Assembly: GCA_017640615.1 (NCBI GenBank)
Contig: JAEPQK010000004.1
Location: 494,280-558,279, forward strand
Length of the DNA stretch: 64,000 nucleotides
From: Rhizobiaceae bacterium
Lineage (GTDB): Bacteria; Pseudomonadota; Alphaproteobacteria; Rhizobiales; Rhizobiaceae
Direction: 5' to 3'
Positions 16,245 to 26,797 of the stretch are shown in pieces (the stretch's first letter is position 1; the number at the start of each line of letters is the position of its first letter). The notes under the pieces are model-generated. The model was not told the DNA's origin. It ran no database searches and worked only from the letters and a program-made list of their open reading frames with translations. A program made the translations under genes and the position numbers.

Positions 16245-17108
16245 TCAGTCAACCAACCCTCGCCGCCAGAAGACGAATGGCAGGCTGACGACATACATGG
16301 TGATGCCGTAGACGCCCGATGGCAGGCTGAATGGCGGCAGTGCCGAGGCTTGTTCGACGATCAGCGAGCCAACAGTGATGCCGAGCGTCGCGTTCTGGAT
16401 GCCGGTCTCGATGGAAATCGCCGTGGCTTGCCGCCCGTCGAGCGCGAACAGTCGGGCAATGCCTAGACCTATCGAAAGCAGGACTGCGTTGAGGACCACG
16501 ACCGCTGGGCCGAGCACAGCCAGGTTCTCCACGAACAGCGTCCAGTTGGCGGCTAGCGCGCCGACGACAACGATCACGAATAGCGCGACCGCAAGCCGCT
16601 CGACAAAACGTTCGATCGTCGCTGTCAGGCCGGGCGCGAAATGGCGCACAGCCATACCGAGCGCGACTGGTAGAGCGGTAATCACAAACATCGCAATTGC
16701 GAGCGAAGTGACGTTTACCGGCGGCGCATCGACGCCCATGAAGTGATCCGCTGTGAACGCGACCAGAAGCGGCACGGTGACCACCGACACGAGGCTGACG
16801 ATACCGGTCAGCGAAATCGACAGGGCTAGATCGCCGCGCGCGAATTTTGTGAGGATGTTCGACGTCACGCCGCCGGGGCAGAATGAGAGGATCATCAGCC
16901 CGACCGCCAGTTCTGCCGGCAGCCGAAAAAGAATGACGACGGCATATGCGACGATGGGCAGGATTACGACCTGCGAGAGCGCGCCGATGCCGAATGCCTT
17001 CGGCGACAGGAAAACGCGGCGAAAATCATCCAATGTCAGCCCGAGACCGAGCGAAAACATGATGATCGCGAGTGCCAGTGGCAGAAAAACGGTGATCAGA
17101 AGGTCCAT
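16245..17108 (-). CDS. Bile acid:sodium symporter (BASS) family transporter
   Basis: A 287-residue integral membrane protein with about nine to ten helices. MIMFSLGLGLTLDDFRRV near residue 17, SFCPGGVTSNILTKFARGDLALSISLT near 75 and TGIQNATLGI near 235 are BASS/SBF family landmarks (sodium-coupled organic anion uptake). The ATG at 17108 follows GGAGGAGTTGCAC, so the longer ORF is rejected. Substrate unknown; bacterial relatives carry 2-oxoacids, pantoate and similar acids. Confidence 0.88.
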   Translation of the reverse strand: MDLLITVFLPLALAIIMFSLGLGLTLDDFRRVFLSPKAFGIGALSQVVILPIVAYAVVILFRLPAELAVGLMILSFCPGGVTSNILTKFARGDLALSISLTGIVSLVSVVTVPLLVAFTADHFMGVDAPPVNVTSLAIAMFVITALPVALGMAVRHFAPGLTATIERFVERLAVALFVIVVVGALAANWTLFVENLAVLGPAVVVLNAVLLSIGLGIARLFALDGRQATAISIETGIQNATLGITVGSLIVEQASALPPFSLPSGVYGITMYVVSLPFVFWRRGLVD

Positions 17109-17200
17109 GTGCAACTCCTCCAGCCCCAAGATGAACCTTGGATATCGTGGCACGATAGTGCCAGCGCCGATGAATGCTATCTCGGGCCAGCCCGGTCCAC

Positions 17201-17245
17201 AGAATAAGAAAAGGGCGACGAGAGCCTAAGCCCGCGTCGCCCCTT
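17201..17245 (-). terminator. Terminator downstream of the L,D-transpeptidase gene
   Basis: On the minus strand AAGGGGCGACG...CGTCGCCCTT forms a 10-bp stem with one bulge, followed by TTCTTATTCT. A second GC-rich hairpin (ACGGGCCGGCCA / GGGCCGGGCCGT region, 17249-17280) lies just before it. Together they separate the L,D-transpeptidase from the BASS gene. Confidence 0.6.
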
Positions 17246-17294
17246 CATGACGGCCCGGCCCCCCTCGTGGCCGGCCCGTCCCCCGCAACTGAAA

Positions 17295-18113
17295 TTAGAT
17301 AACGACGACCTTGGTGCCGACCTTCACGCGCTCGTACAGGTCCATCACGTCCTCGTTGCGCATGCGGATGCAACCTGAGGACACATTGCCGCCGATCGTC
17401 CACGGCGCGTTGGTGCCGTGAATGCGGTAGAGTGTGGAGCCGAGATAGAGCGCCCGTGCGCCGAGCGGGTTGGCCGGGCCGCCCGGCATATGCGCGGGCA
17501 GGATGCGCCCTTTCTTCTTTTCACGCGCGATCATCTCCGCCGGCGGGCGCCAGTCGGGCCAATGCCGTTTTCGTGAAATCGTCTCGGTTCCTGTCCACTG
17601 GAAGCCTTCCTTGCCAACGCCGACGCCGTAGCGCCGCGCCTGGCCGCCAGCTTCCACAAGATAGAGGAACTTGGTCGATGTCTCGATGACGATGGTGCCC
17701 GGCTTGTGCGAGCCGGCATAGTCGACAGTCTGTGGCAGGAACTTCGGATCGATCTGAACACCGCCATTGCGCGCGGCCGAACCGGCCACCGCGGCTGTCT
17801 GAACCTGACCCTCGACCCGCGGGGAAACGCGCTGCACCTGCACACGCTGCTGCATCCGTGCCTGCTGCTGCGCGCGGCGAATGTCGCGGCGCTCGCGCCG
17901 GATCACAGTGCGTGTCGCCGGGGCAACGCGCACACCGCGCATGCCGCCGACGCGGCTGCCGCGCGGATCGCGCTGCAGCTGCAGCACCCAAGGTGCGCTG
18001 AGATCGGGGCTCACGACAAGCGGCGGCCGCGCGCCGTAACGGTCATTGGCCCCGGCGGCGAGTGTGCCGGCGGCCAGAATGGCGGCGGCAAGAAGCGGCA
18101 GGAGACGTTTCAT
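17295..18113 (-). CDS. L,D-transpeptidase (YkuD family)
   Basis: A 272-residue secreted protein. MKRLLPLLAAAILAAGTLAAGAN is a signal peptide; residues about 60-115 are an Arg/Gln-rich linker; the YkuD domain follows with IVIETSTKFLYLVE, YGVGVGKEGFQWTG and the catalytic IHGTNAPWTIGG...SSGCIRMRNEDV with its Cys. Such periplasmic enzymes form 3-3 peptidoglycan crosslinks or attach proteins to peptidoglycan. The start at 18113 is chosen because it begins the signal peptide. Confidence 0.92.
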   Translation of the reverse strand: MKRLLPLLAAAILAAGTLAAGANDRYGARPPLVVSPDLSAPWVLQLQRDPRGSRVGGMRGVRVAPATRTVIRRERRDIRRAQQQARMQQRVQVQRVSPRVEGQVQTAAVAGSAARNGGVQIDPKFLPQTVDYAGSHKPGTIVIETSTKFLYLVEAGGQARRYGVGVGKEGFQWTGTETISRKRHWPDWRPPAEMIAREKKKGRILPAHMPGGPANPLGARALYLGSTLYRIHGTNAPWTIGGNVSSGCIRMRNEDVMDLYERVKVGTKVVVI

Positions 18114-18328
18114 GATGAATACTCTTTGGCTACGCAAACTCGAAACTCGCGATGCAACGGGACAGGCCCGCCGCATCGATCGCCAGATTGTCGGGCCGCG
18201 CGGCAACTGAAATATGAATCGGATTGTCTAAAATGCCGGATTTCGCGGAAACCCTTTCGTGTGGTTACCGCTGCGTTGAAATGTCTGGTAAACCGCTAGT
18301 GAATCGATTGCGTGTTTGGAGTATGTCG

Positions 18329-18964
18329 ATGGGTGAGCAGAGTATGGGTCTAATCCAGGGAGCTGACGGCGCTGCGCGATGCTTCTGGTCCGGCACCGAT
18401 CCCGACTATGTTCTCTACCACGACCACGAATGGGGCCGCCCCGTAACCGACGACAGACGGTTGTTCGAAAAGATCTGCCTGGAAGGCTTCCAGTCGGGGC
18501 TTTCCTGGATCACCATTCTGCGTAAGCGCGAGAATTTTCGCGAAGCCTTTGCGGATTTCGATTTTGAGGCTCTGGCGTCCCATGGCGACGCAGAAGTGGA
18601 GCGCCATCTGCAGAATGCCGGCATTATCCGGCATCGCGGCAAAATCGCTTCCGTATTCAACAATGCCCGTTGTGCGGTGGAGTTGTGCGAAAAGCATGGC
18701 AACCTGGCCAAGTGGTTCTGGTCATTCGAACCGGGCGAGGGTGAGAGGCCCGATATCGTGGACCATGCTTGGGTGAGGGCGAATCCCACCAGCGAGGTCT
18801 CGACACGGATATCGAAAGAACTGAAAGCACTCGGCTGGACATTTGTCGGGCCGACCACCATCTACGCTTTCATGCAGGCCATGGGCATGGTGAACGACCA
18901 TCTCGAGGGCTGCGTGTGCCGAGAACTCGTTGAGCTTGAGCGCAGCCAGTTCAAGCGGCCTTAG
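18329..18964 (+). CDS. tag: DNA-3-methyladenine glycosylase I
   Basis: About 211 residues of the Tag family, which excises 3-methyladenine from alkylated DNA. ARCFWSG.DPDYVLYHDHEWGRP, LEGFQSGLSWITILRKRE, IIRHRGKI and VGPTTIYAFMQAMGMVNDH are all signature segments, including the Tyr/Trp base-stacking residues and the Cys/His zinc ligands. ATG at 18329 has GGAG about 8 bases upstream; ATGs at 18323 and 18344 are alternatives. The ORF-track start at 18224 is less likely. Confidence 0.92.
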   Translation: MGEQSMGLIQGADGAARCFWSGTDPDYVLYHDHEWGRPVTDDRRLFEKICLEGFQSGLSWITILRKRENFREAFADFDFEALASHGDAEVERHLQNAGIIRHRGKIASVFNNARCAVELCEKHGNLAKWFWSFEPGEGERPDIVDHAWVRANPTSEVSTRISKELKALGWTFVGPTTIYAFMQAMGMVNDHLEGCVCRELVELERSQFKRP

Positions 18965-19035
18965 CACCGCGGACCCTCGGACCGGGTTCAAATGGGCGCA
19001 GGCCCGGATGCAGACCGCGATCTTTTTCCGCGCTT

Positions 19036-19064
19036 CTTGACTCTCTCCTCGACAGACCATATCT
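19036..19064 (+). promoter_or_regulatory. Putative heat-shock (sigma-32 type) promoter of groESL
   Basis: CTTGACT then 14 bases then CCATATCT resembles the RpoH consensus (CTTGAAA, spacer, CCCCATNT). It lies directly upstream of the CIRCE operator and groES, as expected for dual control. Confidence 0.5.
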
Positions 19065-19073
19065 CACCGCGCG

Positions 19074-19100
19074 TTAGCACTCATCATTGGTGAGTGCCAA
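19074..19100. promoter_or_regulatory. CIRCE element (HrcA operator)
   Basis: TTAGCACTC-N9-GAGTGCCAA matches the CIRCE consensus TTAGCACTC-N9-GAGTGCTAA with a single mismatch. It is located 57 bases before the groES start, so groESL is expected to be repressed by HrcA in unstressed cells. Confidence 0.93.
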
Positions 19101-19156
19101 CAAATCCGGCGAGCCCGGAAAACGGTATTTCATATTCCGCTTCGAGGATCATACAA

Positions 19157-19453
19157 ATGGCAAAAACGAAGTTCCGCCCGCTTCACGACCGCGTCGTCGT
19201 TCGTCGGGTCGAATCCGAAGAGAAAACGTCCGGCGGCATCATCATCCCCGACACCGCGAAAGAAAAGCCCTCCGAGGGCGAAGTCATCGCAGTCGGCTCC
19301 GGTGCCCGCGACGAGACCGGCAAGGTCGTTGCACTCGACGTCAAGGCCGGCGACCGCGTTCTGTTCGGCAAGTGGTCGGGCACGGAAGTGAAGCTCAACG
19401 GTGAGGATCTCCTGATCATGAAGGAATCCGACATCATGGGCATCATCGGCTGA
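19157..19453 (+). CDS. groES: Co-chaperonin GroES
   Basis: A 98-residue Hsp10 subunit that caps the GroEL ring. [29 protein letters not shown] (mobile loop region) and [30 protein letters not shown] are canonical. The ATG at 19157 gives the family length; the ORF-track start inside the CIRCE region is rejected. First gene of groESL. Confidence 0.98.
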   Translation: MAKTKFRPLHDRVVVRRVESEEKTSGGIIIPDTAKEKPSEGEVIAVGSGARDETGKVVALDVKAGDRVLFGKWSGTEVKLNGEDLLIMKESDIMGIIG

Positions 19454-19511
19454 TCGCCGAACTCCGAACAGAATCCACAACCAGATATTCGGGCTTCGGC
19501 CCAGGAGCTGA

Positions 19512-21158
<1,647 letters not shown>

Positions 21159-21191
21159 GAAGCCCATAAAGCACGCCCATCACTTTAGATG

Positions 21192-21216
21192 CTCAAGCCC
21201 GTCAAGCGGGCTTGAG
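21192..21216 (+). terminator. Hairpin downstream of groEL
   Basis: Perfect 10-bp stem CTCAAGCCCG / CGGGCTTGAG with a 5-base loop. There is no T-run after it, so it may protect the mRNA 3' end or act together with the next hairpin. Confidence 0.55.
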
Positions 21217-21260
21217 TGGCGGCATGGGCCTCTAAGACGCCTCAACGTTTCAGACATTGC

Positions 21261-21290
21261 GAAAGGGCGGCCATCGGGCCGCCCTTTCTC
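21261..21290 (+). terminator. Rho-independent terminator of groESL
   Basis: Perfect 12-bp stem GAAAGGGCGGCC / GGCCGCCCTTTC with an ATCG loop; the 3' arm itself ends in CTTTCTCGTT. Confidence 0.75.
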
Positions 21291-21465
21291 GTTAGATTTG
21301 ACACTTCGCAGCGCGGGGCATAAAAGCCTCGCCGGCCAGAGGCGCCGGCCGCCCGCAGCGCAAGCAAGGTGAAGCCTCTCCCGATTTTTCGTCACTCCGA
21401 CGCATCGGACAAATGGAAATGCGGGCTCCATTCGGTCTCCGTTTGATGCGATACGGGAGACGAAA

Positions 21466-22872
21466 ATGACCACCCCAAACTTTGCTGGCGGGAATACGTT
21501 CCTGACCGGCCCAATGCCGTCGCTTTATCTCGGAACGGCCGCCCCGATCATCCTGGTGATGTCGATGAACGGCCTCCTGACCGTGATCGACGCTTATTTC
21601 ATCGGCGCCTATGTGGGCGCCGAAGCGCTTGCAGCCGTGACGCTGATGTTCCCGGTCTTCATGCTGCTCAATGCGATGGCGACGCTTGTCGCCTCTGGTC
21701 TCGCAAGCGTAATGGCGCGGCTTCTGGGTGCCGGCGACCATGCCCGCGCGGGTCGCGTCCTCGTCGGCGCGCATGGCCTGTCATTGCTGATCAGTCTTGG
21801 GCTCATACTGGCCTTTGTGGCTGGCGGCGGCGCGCTGATCGGCTGGATGGCAAACGGCTCCGCCGGACTGTCGCGTATGGGCTACGACTACATCTCCATC
21901 CTCGTCTGGTTCTCGCAGCTGCTTTTCGTGCTGTCGGTGAATGGCGATGCGTTTCGCAGCGAGGGCAAACTGGCGCTTATGGCCGGCACGACGGTGTTGG
22001 TTTCGCTTGCCAATATCGTCTTCAACTACGTGCTGATCGTTGTGCTGCAGTGGGGCGTCGCCGGCTCTGCCTGGGGCACCGTGATGGCGCAGGCGGTGGC
22101 GTTGGGAGTTGTGGTTGTCTACCGCTGGCGCGGCGCGACGGCGCTGCGGCTCGACGCGCTACCCTATCACGCCTGGCGATCGTCGTGGGGCGAGATGCTG
22201 GCACTCGGTGCCCCGCAGAGCCTCAACTTCATCGGCATCGCGCTTGGCTCCGCGGCGGTTATCGCTGCGCTACAGCTGTGGAATGTCGATGGCTACGCCG
22301 AGACAATCGCGGCATACGGCATCATCACCCGCATCATGACTTTTGCCTACCTGCCGATGCTGGGCCTCAGCATGGCTATGCAGACCATCGTGGGTAACAA
22401 TTTCGGCGCGGCGCTGTGGAAGCGATCGGATGCCGGGCTGTTGTTCGGCCTTTGGTCGTCGCTCGTCTACTGCACGGTGCTCCAGGCACTTCTCGTTTTG
22501 GGGCGTGGTGAACTCGGCGCGTTCTTCGTCGACGATCCAGCGACCATCGAGGAGCTGAAGCACATTCTGCCGCTGGTTACGCTGGTCTATTTTGCGATGG
22601 GTCCGATGATGATGGTGTCGGCCTATTTTCAGGCCATCGGCGATGCGAAGCGGGCGCTGATCATCAGCGTTGCACGCACTTATGCGTTCAACATCCCCGC
22701 TGTCTTCCTGTTGCCGCTGGTTTTTGGAATCGACGGCATCTGGCTGGCCGGAGCATTTGCCCAGATGCTGGTGGCGGTCGTTATCGCGGTCATGCTGATC
22801 AACATGCGGCGGCGCAACGGCTTCCGCTGGGGCCTGCTGCGCGGCGATGCAAGCATGGCCATGGCAGGCTGA
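21466..22872 (+). CDS. MATE family efflux transporter
   Basis: A 468-residue membrane protein with about 12 helices in two repeats (APIILVMSMNGLLTVIDAYFIG..., then APQSLNFIGIALGSAAVIAALQ...). The family exports cationic drugs or metabolites in exchange for sodium or protons. GGGAGACGAAA precedes the ATG. A second, unrelated-looking MATE gene lies at 53963-55390. Substrate cannot be predicted. Confidence 0.9.
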   Translation: MTTPNFAGGNTFLTGPMPSLYLGTAAPIILVMSMNGLLTVIDAYFIGAYVGAEALAAVTLMFPVFMLLNAMATLVASGLASVMARLLGAGDHARAGRVLVGAHGLSLLISLGLILAFVAGGGALIGWMANGSAGLSRMGYDYISILVWFSQLLFVLSVNGDAFRSEGKLALMAGTTVLVSLANIVFNYVLIVVLQWGVAGSAWGTVMAQAVALGVVVVYRWRGATALRLDALPYHAWRSSWGEMLALGAPQSLNFIGIALGSAAVIAALQLWNVDGYAETIAAYGIITRIMTFAYLPMLGLSMAMQTIVGNNFGAALWKRSDAGLLFGLWSSLVYCTVLQALLVLGRGELGAFFVDDPATIEELKHILPLVTLVYFAMGPMMMVSAYFQAIGDAKRALIISVARTYAFNIPAVFLLPLVFGIDGIWLAGAFAQMLVAVVIAVMLINMRRRNGFRWGLLRGDASMAMAG

Positions 22873-22902
22873 ATGAAGCAGGGGCGGCTTAGTCCGTCCC
22901 TG

Positions 22903-24204
22903 TTAGTTCGTCCGCTCCGGTATGAGCCCGCGCGGTGAGAAGCGCAGCACCAGAAGCAGGATCAGCCCCATCAGGAAGAGCCGCATATGGGGTGCCGCGT
23001 CGAGCAGGTGTTCGCGCACAACATTGCCCTCGGCAAGGCCGGCGGTCAGCGTGTTCATCAGCAGGATGCCGGCGGGCTCTGCCTCCACCCACAGAAACCA
23101 GATCAGAAATCCGCCGAGCACAGCGCCCCAATTGTTGCCCGAACCGCCGACGATCACCATCACCCAGATCAGGAATGTGAAACGCAGTGGATTGTACTGA
23201 CCGGGCGTGAACTGGCCCTCCAGCGTGGTCAGCATCGCGCCGGCGACGCCAACGACCGCCGAGCCCAGAATGAAGGTTTGCAGATGGCGTGCCGTCACGT
23301 TCTTGCCCATCGCCTCGGCTGCGTCGCGGTTGTCGCGGATCGCCCGCATCATGCGGCCCCAGGGTGCGTTCAGAGCCCGCTCGGCAAACCACATGAGAAT
23401 GACCAGGACGATGGAGAAGAGGATCGCGTAGCACAGCTTTACGAAGATCGACGAGAAGGTGATCGGGTCCGCGCCGAACCGCTGCGCGAGGTCTAGAAAC
23501 CACTCGGTTTGCTGCAACTCAATCTCAATCGGCACCGGCCTCCGCAAGCCGGACACGTTTTTGACGCCGCGCGTCAGCCAGTCCTCGTTCTTCATGATGG
23601 CGAGTATGATCTCGGAAATTCCGAGTGTCGCGATCGCCAGATAGTCGGCCCTGAGGCCGAGCGCCACTTTGCCGACCAGCCACGCGGCTGAAGCTGCGAA
23701 CACGCCGCCGACAATCCACGCCAGCAATATCGGCAGTCCGAGCCCACCGAGATAGCCGGTGCGCGCAGGGTCGAAGTCCTCGATGGCATCCACCGCGGGA
23801 TCGAAGACCGAGCGGATGACGAAAAACCCGACAATGGCGACGGCAAAGGCCGAGATATTGCGCAGCCGGCCAGTCACCTGCCTGCGAACGATAATCACCG
23901 CTGCCACCGTCGCGACCAGCGCGAGGAATGTCAGCCCGATACCGACGCCGCCAACCGACCATGCGCCGATCACGGGTGGCTCCGACACGAGCACGGCCGC
24001 AACGCCGCCGAGCGCCGCAAACCCCATAATGCCGACATTGAATAGGCCGGCGTAACCCCACTGGATGTTCACGCCCAGCGCCATCACAGCCGAAATCAGG
24101 CACAGGTTGAGAATGGTGAGCGAGACGTTCCAGCTCTGGCCGAAGCCGACCAGCACCAGAAGTGCCGCCATGCAAAGATAAAGGATGACGCCGCGCTGGC
24201 TCAT
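22903..24204 (-). CDS. livM: Branched-chain amino acid type ABC transporter permease LivM
   Basis: A 433-residue inner-membrane permease with about ten helices; NIQWGYAGLFNVGIMGFAALGG near residue 48, GLRADYLAIATLGISEII near 180 and the EAA-like GRMMRAIRDNRDAAEAMGKNV near 280 are LivM signatures. It has a longer central part than short LivM proteins (extra helices around residues 90-165). Last gene of livKGFHM; its start overlaps the livH stop (4 bases). Probable substrates are branched-chain or other hydrophobic amino acids, or amides. Confidence 0.9.
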   Translation of the reverse strand: MSQRGVILYLCMAALLVLVGFGQSWNVSLTILNLCLISAVMALGVNIQWGYAGLFNVGIMGFAALGGVAAVLVSEPPVIGAWSVGGVGIGLTFLALVATVAAVIIVRRQVTGRLRNISAFAVAIVGFFVIRSVFDPAVDAIEDFDPARTGYLGGLGLPILLAWIVGGVFAASAAWLVGKVALGLRADYLAIATLGISEIILAIMKNEDWLTRGVKNVSGLRRPVPIEIELQQTEWFLDLAQRFGADPITFSSIFVKLCYAILFSIVLVILMWFAERALNAPWGRMMRAIRDNRDAAEAMGKNVTARHLQTFILGSAVVGVAGAMLTTLEGQFTPGQYNPLRFTFLIWVMVIVGGSGNNWGAVLGGFLIWFLWVEAEPAGILLMNTLTAGLAEGNVVREHLLDAAPHMRLFLMGLILLLVLRFSPRGLIPERTN

Positions 24205-25208
24205 TGCAGCACCCTCCCTTTGAAGATGCCGGTAGGTCGAATGAGGAGAACGATAACGAGGATCACGAAGGAGACCGCGAACTTGTACTCGGTCGACAGA
24301 AGCTGAACGAGGCCGCTCGGCTCGAAGCTCAGATATTCAAGCACGCGCTTATAGGCATATGTCACCATCACTTCGGAGAACGCGATGACGAAACCGCCGA
24401 CGATCGCGCCCACAGGCTGGCCGATGCCACCAACGATTGCGGCGGCGAAGATCGGCAGCAGCAGCTGGAAATAGGTGAAAGGCTTGAAGCTCTTGTCGAG
24501 GCCGTAGAGCACACCGGCTATGGTGGCGAGGCTCGCCGCGATGATCCAGGTGACGGCAACTACGCGCTCCGGGCTGATACCGGAAAGCAGCGCCAGATCC
24601 TCGTTGTCGGAATAGGCGCGCATGGCCTTGCCGGTGCGCGTCTTCTGCAGGAACCAGAAGAGTGCGGCAACCACCACCACCGCCACGATCACCGTGATCA
24701 AAACCGGCAGACGAATGGTCAGCCCTTCGTCGAGCCCGGTCATTGTCTTGAAATCGCGGGCGCTAATGATGAAGCGGGCGCCATCCGCAAAGCGCTGGTC
24801 GTCCGGTCCGATAACGAAGCGCACAATGCCGTTCAGCATGAACATGACGCCGATGGAGGCCATTACGACGACAATCGCGGCGGAACGTCGCTTTCGGTAG
24901 AAGGCGAAAACCGCCCGATCGAAGAAAAGCGATATGAGGATCGCCGCTGCGATACCGAATGGCAATGCAAGCAAGGCCGTGGGCAGCGGATCGATGCCGA
25001 TCCCCGCCGCCTGCAGCCACCAGGTGACGAGGATCGTCATCATGGTGCCGAAGGCCATCAGGTCGCCATGAGCGAAGTTGGCGAAGCGCAATATGCCGAA
25101 GACGAGCGTTACGCCCAGCGCGCCCAGCGCCAGCTGCGATCCATAGGCGAGCGCGGGAACAAGCACGAAGTTCGAAAACAGCACCAGCGCGTTGAGAAAT
25201 TCGATCAT
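24201..25208 (-). CDS. livH: Branched-chain amino acid type ABC transporter permease LivH
   Basis: A 335-residue permease. GALGVTLVFGILRFANFAHGDLMAFG near residue 28 is diagnostic of LivH, as is the KAMRAYSDNEDLALLSGI coupling-helix region. About eight helices. Start at ATG 25208 (MIEFLNALVLFSN); the ORF-track extension runs into livF and is rejected. Four bases after the livF stop, overlapping livM by four. Confidence 0.92.
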   Translation of the reverse strand: MIEFLNALVLFSNFVLVPALAYGSQLALGALGVTLVFGILRFANFAHGDLMAFGTMMTILVTWWLQAAGIGIDPLPTALLALPFGIAAAILISLFFDRAVFAFYRKRRSAAIVVVMASIGVMFMLNGIVRFVIGPDDQRFADGARFIISARDFKTMTGLDEGLTIRLPVLITVIVAVVVVAALFWFLQKTRTGKAMRAYSDNEDLALLSGISPERVVAVTWIIAASLATIAGVLYGLDKSFKPFTYFQLLLPIFAAAIVGGIGQPVGAIVGGFVIAFSEVMVTYAYKRVLEYLSFEPSGLVQLLSTEYKFAVSFVILVIVLLIRPTGIFKGRVLQ

Positions 25209-25212
25209 CGCC

Positions 25213-25917
25213 TCAGCCCCCCAGAAACGAAGCGCGAACTTCGGCATTTGCCAACAGTGCTTCGCCTGTGTCGGTAAAGCGGTTGCGGCCCTGCACAAGC
25301 ACATAACCGCGGTCGGCAATGCTGAGCGCCTGACGAGCGTTCTGCTCCACCATGAGAATCGCAATGCCGGTGGCCGCGACTTCGAGAATGCGGTCGAACA
25401 ACTCGTCCATGACGATGGGGGAAACGCCAGCGGTCGGTTCGTCCAGCATCAATACGCCTGGGTTGGTCATCAGCGCACGCCCCACGGCAACTTGCTGGCG
25501 CTGTCCGCCCGAAAGCTCCCCCGCTGGCTGGCGGCGCTTTTCCTTCAGCACCGGAAACAGATCGAACACCTGGTCCATCGTGCCGGTGAAATCATCGTCG
25601 CGAATGAACGCGCCCATCTCCAGGTTTTCCTGCACCGACATGGTGGTGAACACATTGCCGGTCTGCGGTACAAAGCCCATGCCCGCCTTCACACGGTCCT
25701 GCGGGGAAAGCGCGGTGATGTCCCGGTCGCCCAGCGTGACCTTGCCCTCGCGCAGGCCGAGCATTCCGAAGATCGCCTTCATGGCGGTCGATTTGCCGGC
25801 GCCGTTGGGGCCAACGATCACAGCTATCTCGCCCTTTTCGACAGCGATGTCGCATTCGTGCAGAATGTCGGCGCCGCCATAGCCGCCAGTCATGCCGAGG
25901 CCGGCCAGATAACTCAT
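25213..25917 (-). CDS. livF: ABC transporter ATP-binding protein LivF
   Basis: A 234-residue ATPase: Walker A GPNGAGKST, Q-loop FVPQTGNVF, signature LSGGQRQQVAVGRAL, Walker B GVLMLDEPTAG, then the LivF-specific ILMVEQNARQALSIADRGYVL. The ATG at 25917 overlaps the livG stop (ATGA). It partners LivG to energise LivHM at the inner membrane. Confidence 0.94.
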   Translation of the reverse strand: MSYLAGLGMTGGYGGADILHECDIAVEKGEIAVIVGPNGAGKSTAMKAIFGMLGLREGKVTLGDRDITALSPQDRVKAGMGFVPQTGNVFTTMSVQENLEMGAFIRDDDFTGTMDQVFDLFPVLKEKRRQPAGELSGGQRQQVAVGRALMTNPGVLMLDEPTAGVSPIVMDELFDRILEVAATGIAILMVEQNARQALSIADRGYVLVQGRNRFTDTGEALLANAEVRASFLGG

Positions 25918-26711
25918 GAGCCTGCCTCCGCCTGCTTGCGTGCGGGGCGGTTCTTGATGCCGGTGCCGAGATAGGCCTCGATCACCTGTTCGTTGGTTTT
26001 CACCTCGTCCACTGTGCCTTCGAAGAGCACATGGCCCTCTGCCATCACGATCACCGGGTCGCACAGCGAAGCGATGAAATCCATGTCGTGCTCGATGACG
26101 CAGAAGGTGTAGCCGCGTTCCTTGTTGAGCCGCAGGATTGCGTCGGCAATCGTGTTCAGCAGCGTGCGGTTCACGCCGGCGCCGACCTCGTCGAGGAACA
26201 CGATCTTGGCGTCCACCATCATCGTGCGGCCGAGTTCGAGAAGCTTTTTCTGGCCGCCCGAGAGATTGCCCGCGCGTTCCTCCGCCACGTGGCCGAGTTG
26301 CAGAAAATCAATCACCTCATCGGCACGCCGGCGTATTTCGGCTTCGCGGGCGCGTACCTTAGAAGCGCGCAGCCATACATCGAGCAGCGTCTCACCGGGT
26401 TGCTCCGGCGGAACCATCATCAGGTTGTCGCGCACCGTGAGTGTCGAAAATTCATGCGCGATCTGAAATGTGCGCAAGAGCCCTTTGGCGAAAAGCTCGT
26501 AGGGTTCCAGCCCCGTAATGTCCTCGCCGTCGAGCAGCACCTTGCCCGAGGTCGGCTTGTACCGCCCGGCAATGACGTTGAACAACGTCGTCTTGCCGGC
26601 CCCGTTCGGACCGATGAGCCCGGTGATCGAGCCCTCGGCGATATCTATGCTTGCCCCGTCGACGGCACGAATGCCGCCGAAATGCATGTGGAGGTCTTCC
26701 ACCCGGATCAT
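25914..26711 (-). CDS. livG: ABC transporter ATP-binding protein LivG
   Basis: A 265-residue ATPase: GPNGAGKTTLFNVIAGRYKPTSG, RTFQIAHEFSTLTVRDNLM, LSGGQKKLLELGRTMM (signature), VFLDEVGAGVN (Walker B; the usual DEP is DEV) and VIEHDMDFIASLCDPVIVMAEG. LivG-type C-terminal extension is present. Second gene of the cluster, about 90 bases behind livK with a hairpin between. Confidence 0.93.
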   Translation of the reverse strand: MIRVEDLHMHFGGIRAVDGASIDIAEGSITGLIGPNGAGKTTLFNVIAGRYKPTSGKVLLDGEDITGLEPYELFAKGLLRTFQIAHEFSTLTVRDNLMMVPPEQPGETLLDVWLRASKVRAREAEIRRRADEVIDFLQLGHVAEERAGNLSGGQKKLLELGRTMMVDAKIVFLDEVGAGVNRTLLNTIADAILRLNKERGYTFCVIEHDMDFIASLCDPVIVMAEGHVLFEGTVDEVKTNEQVIEAYLGTGIKNRPARKQAEAGS

Positions 26712-26746
26712 GTTTTACACCAGATCTTGCGTGTCCAGCTTAGCAA

Positions 26747-26773
26747 ACAGCCCGGCCGCAAGGACCGGGCTGT
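26747..26773 (-). terminator. Hairpin between livK and livG
   Basis: Nine-bp perfect stem ACAGCCCGG / CCGGGCTGT with a 9-base loop, lying right after the livK stop on the minus strand. No U-run follows (TTTGCT only), so partial termination or mRNA stabilisation is likely, raising binding-protein output over the membrane components. Confidence 0.5.
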
Positions 26774-26797
26774 GTGCAATCGCGTGTCAGATACCGC

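Larger units (their letters stand above)
21159..21465. other. Intergenic region after groEL (307 bases), two hairpins, no gene
   Basis: No coding sequence seen. It holds two strong hairpins (listed separately), then a GCCGGCC-rich stretch, and finally the leader of the MATE gene with GGGAGACG before its ATG. Confidence 0.6.

Noticed and set aside
24204-25277. 357-residue plus-strand ORF antisense to livH
   Set aside because: Highly charged His/Arg/Glu composition typical of an antisense frame of a membrane protein; no domain seen.
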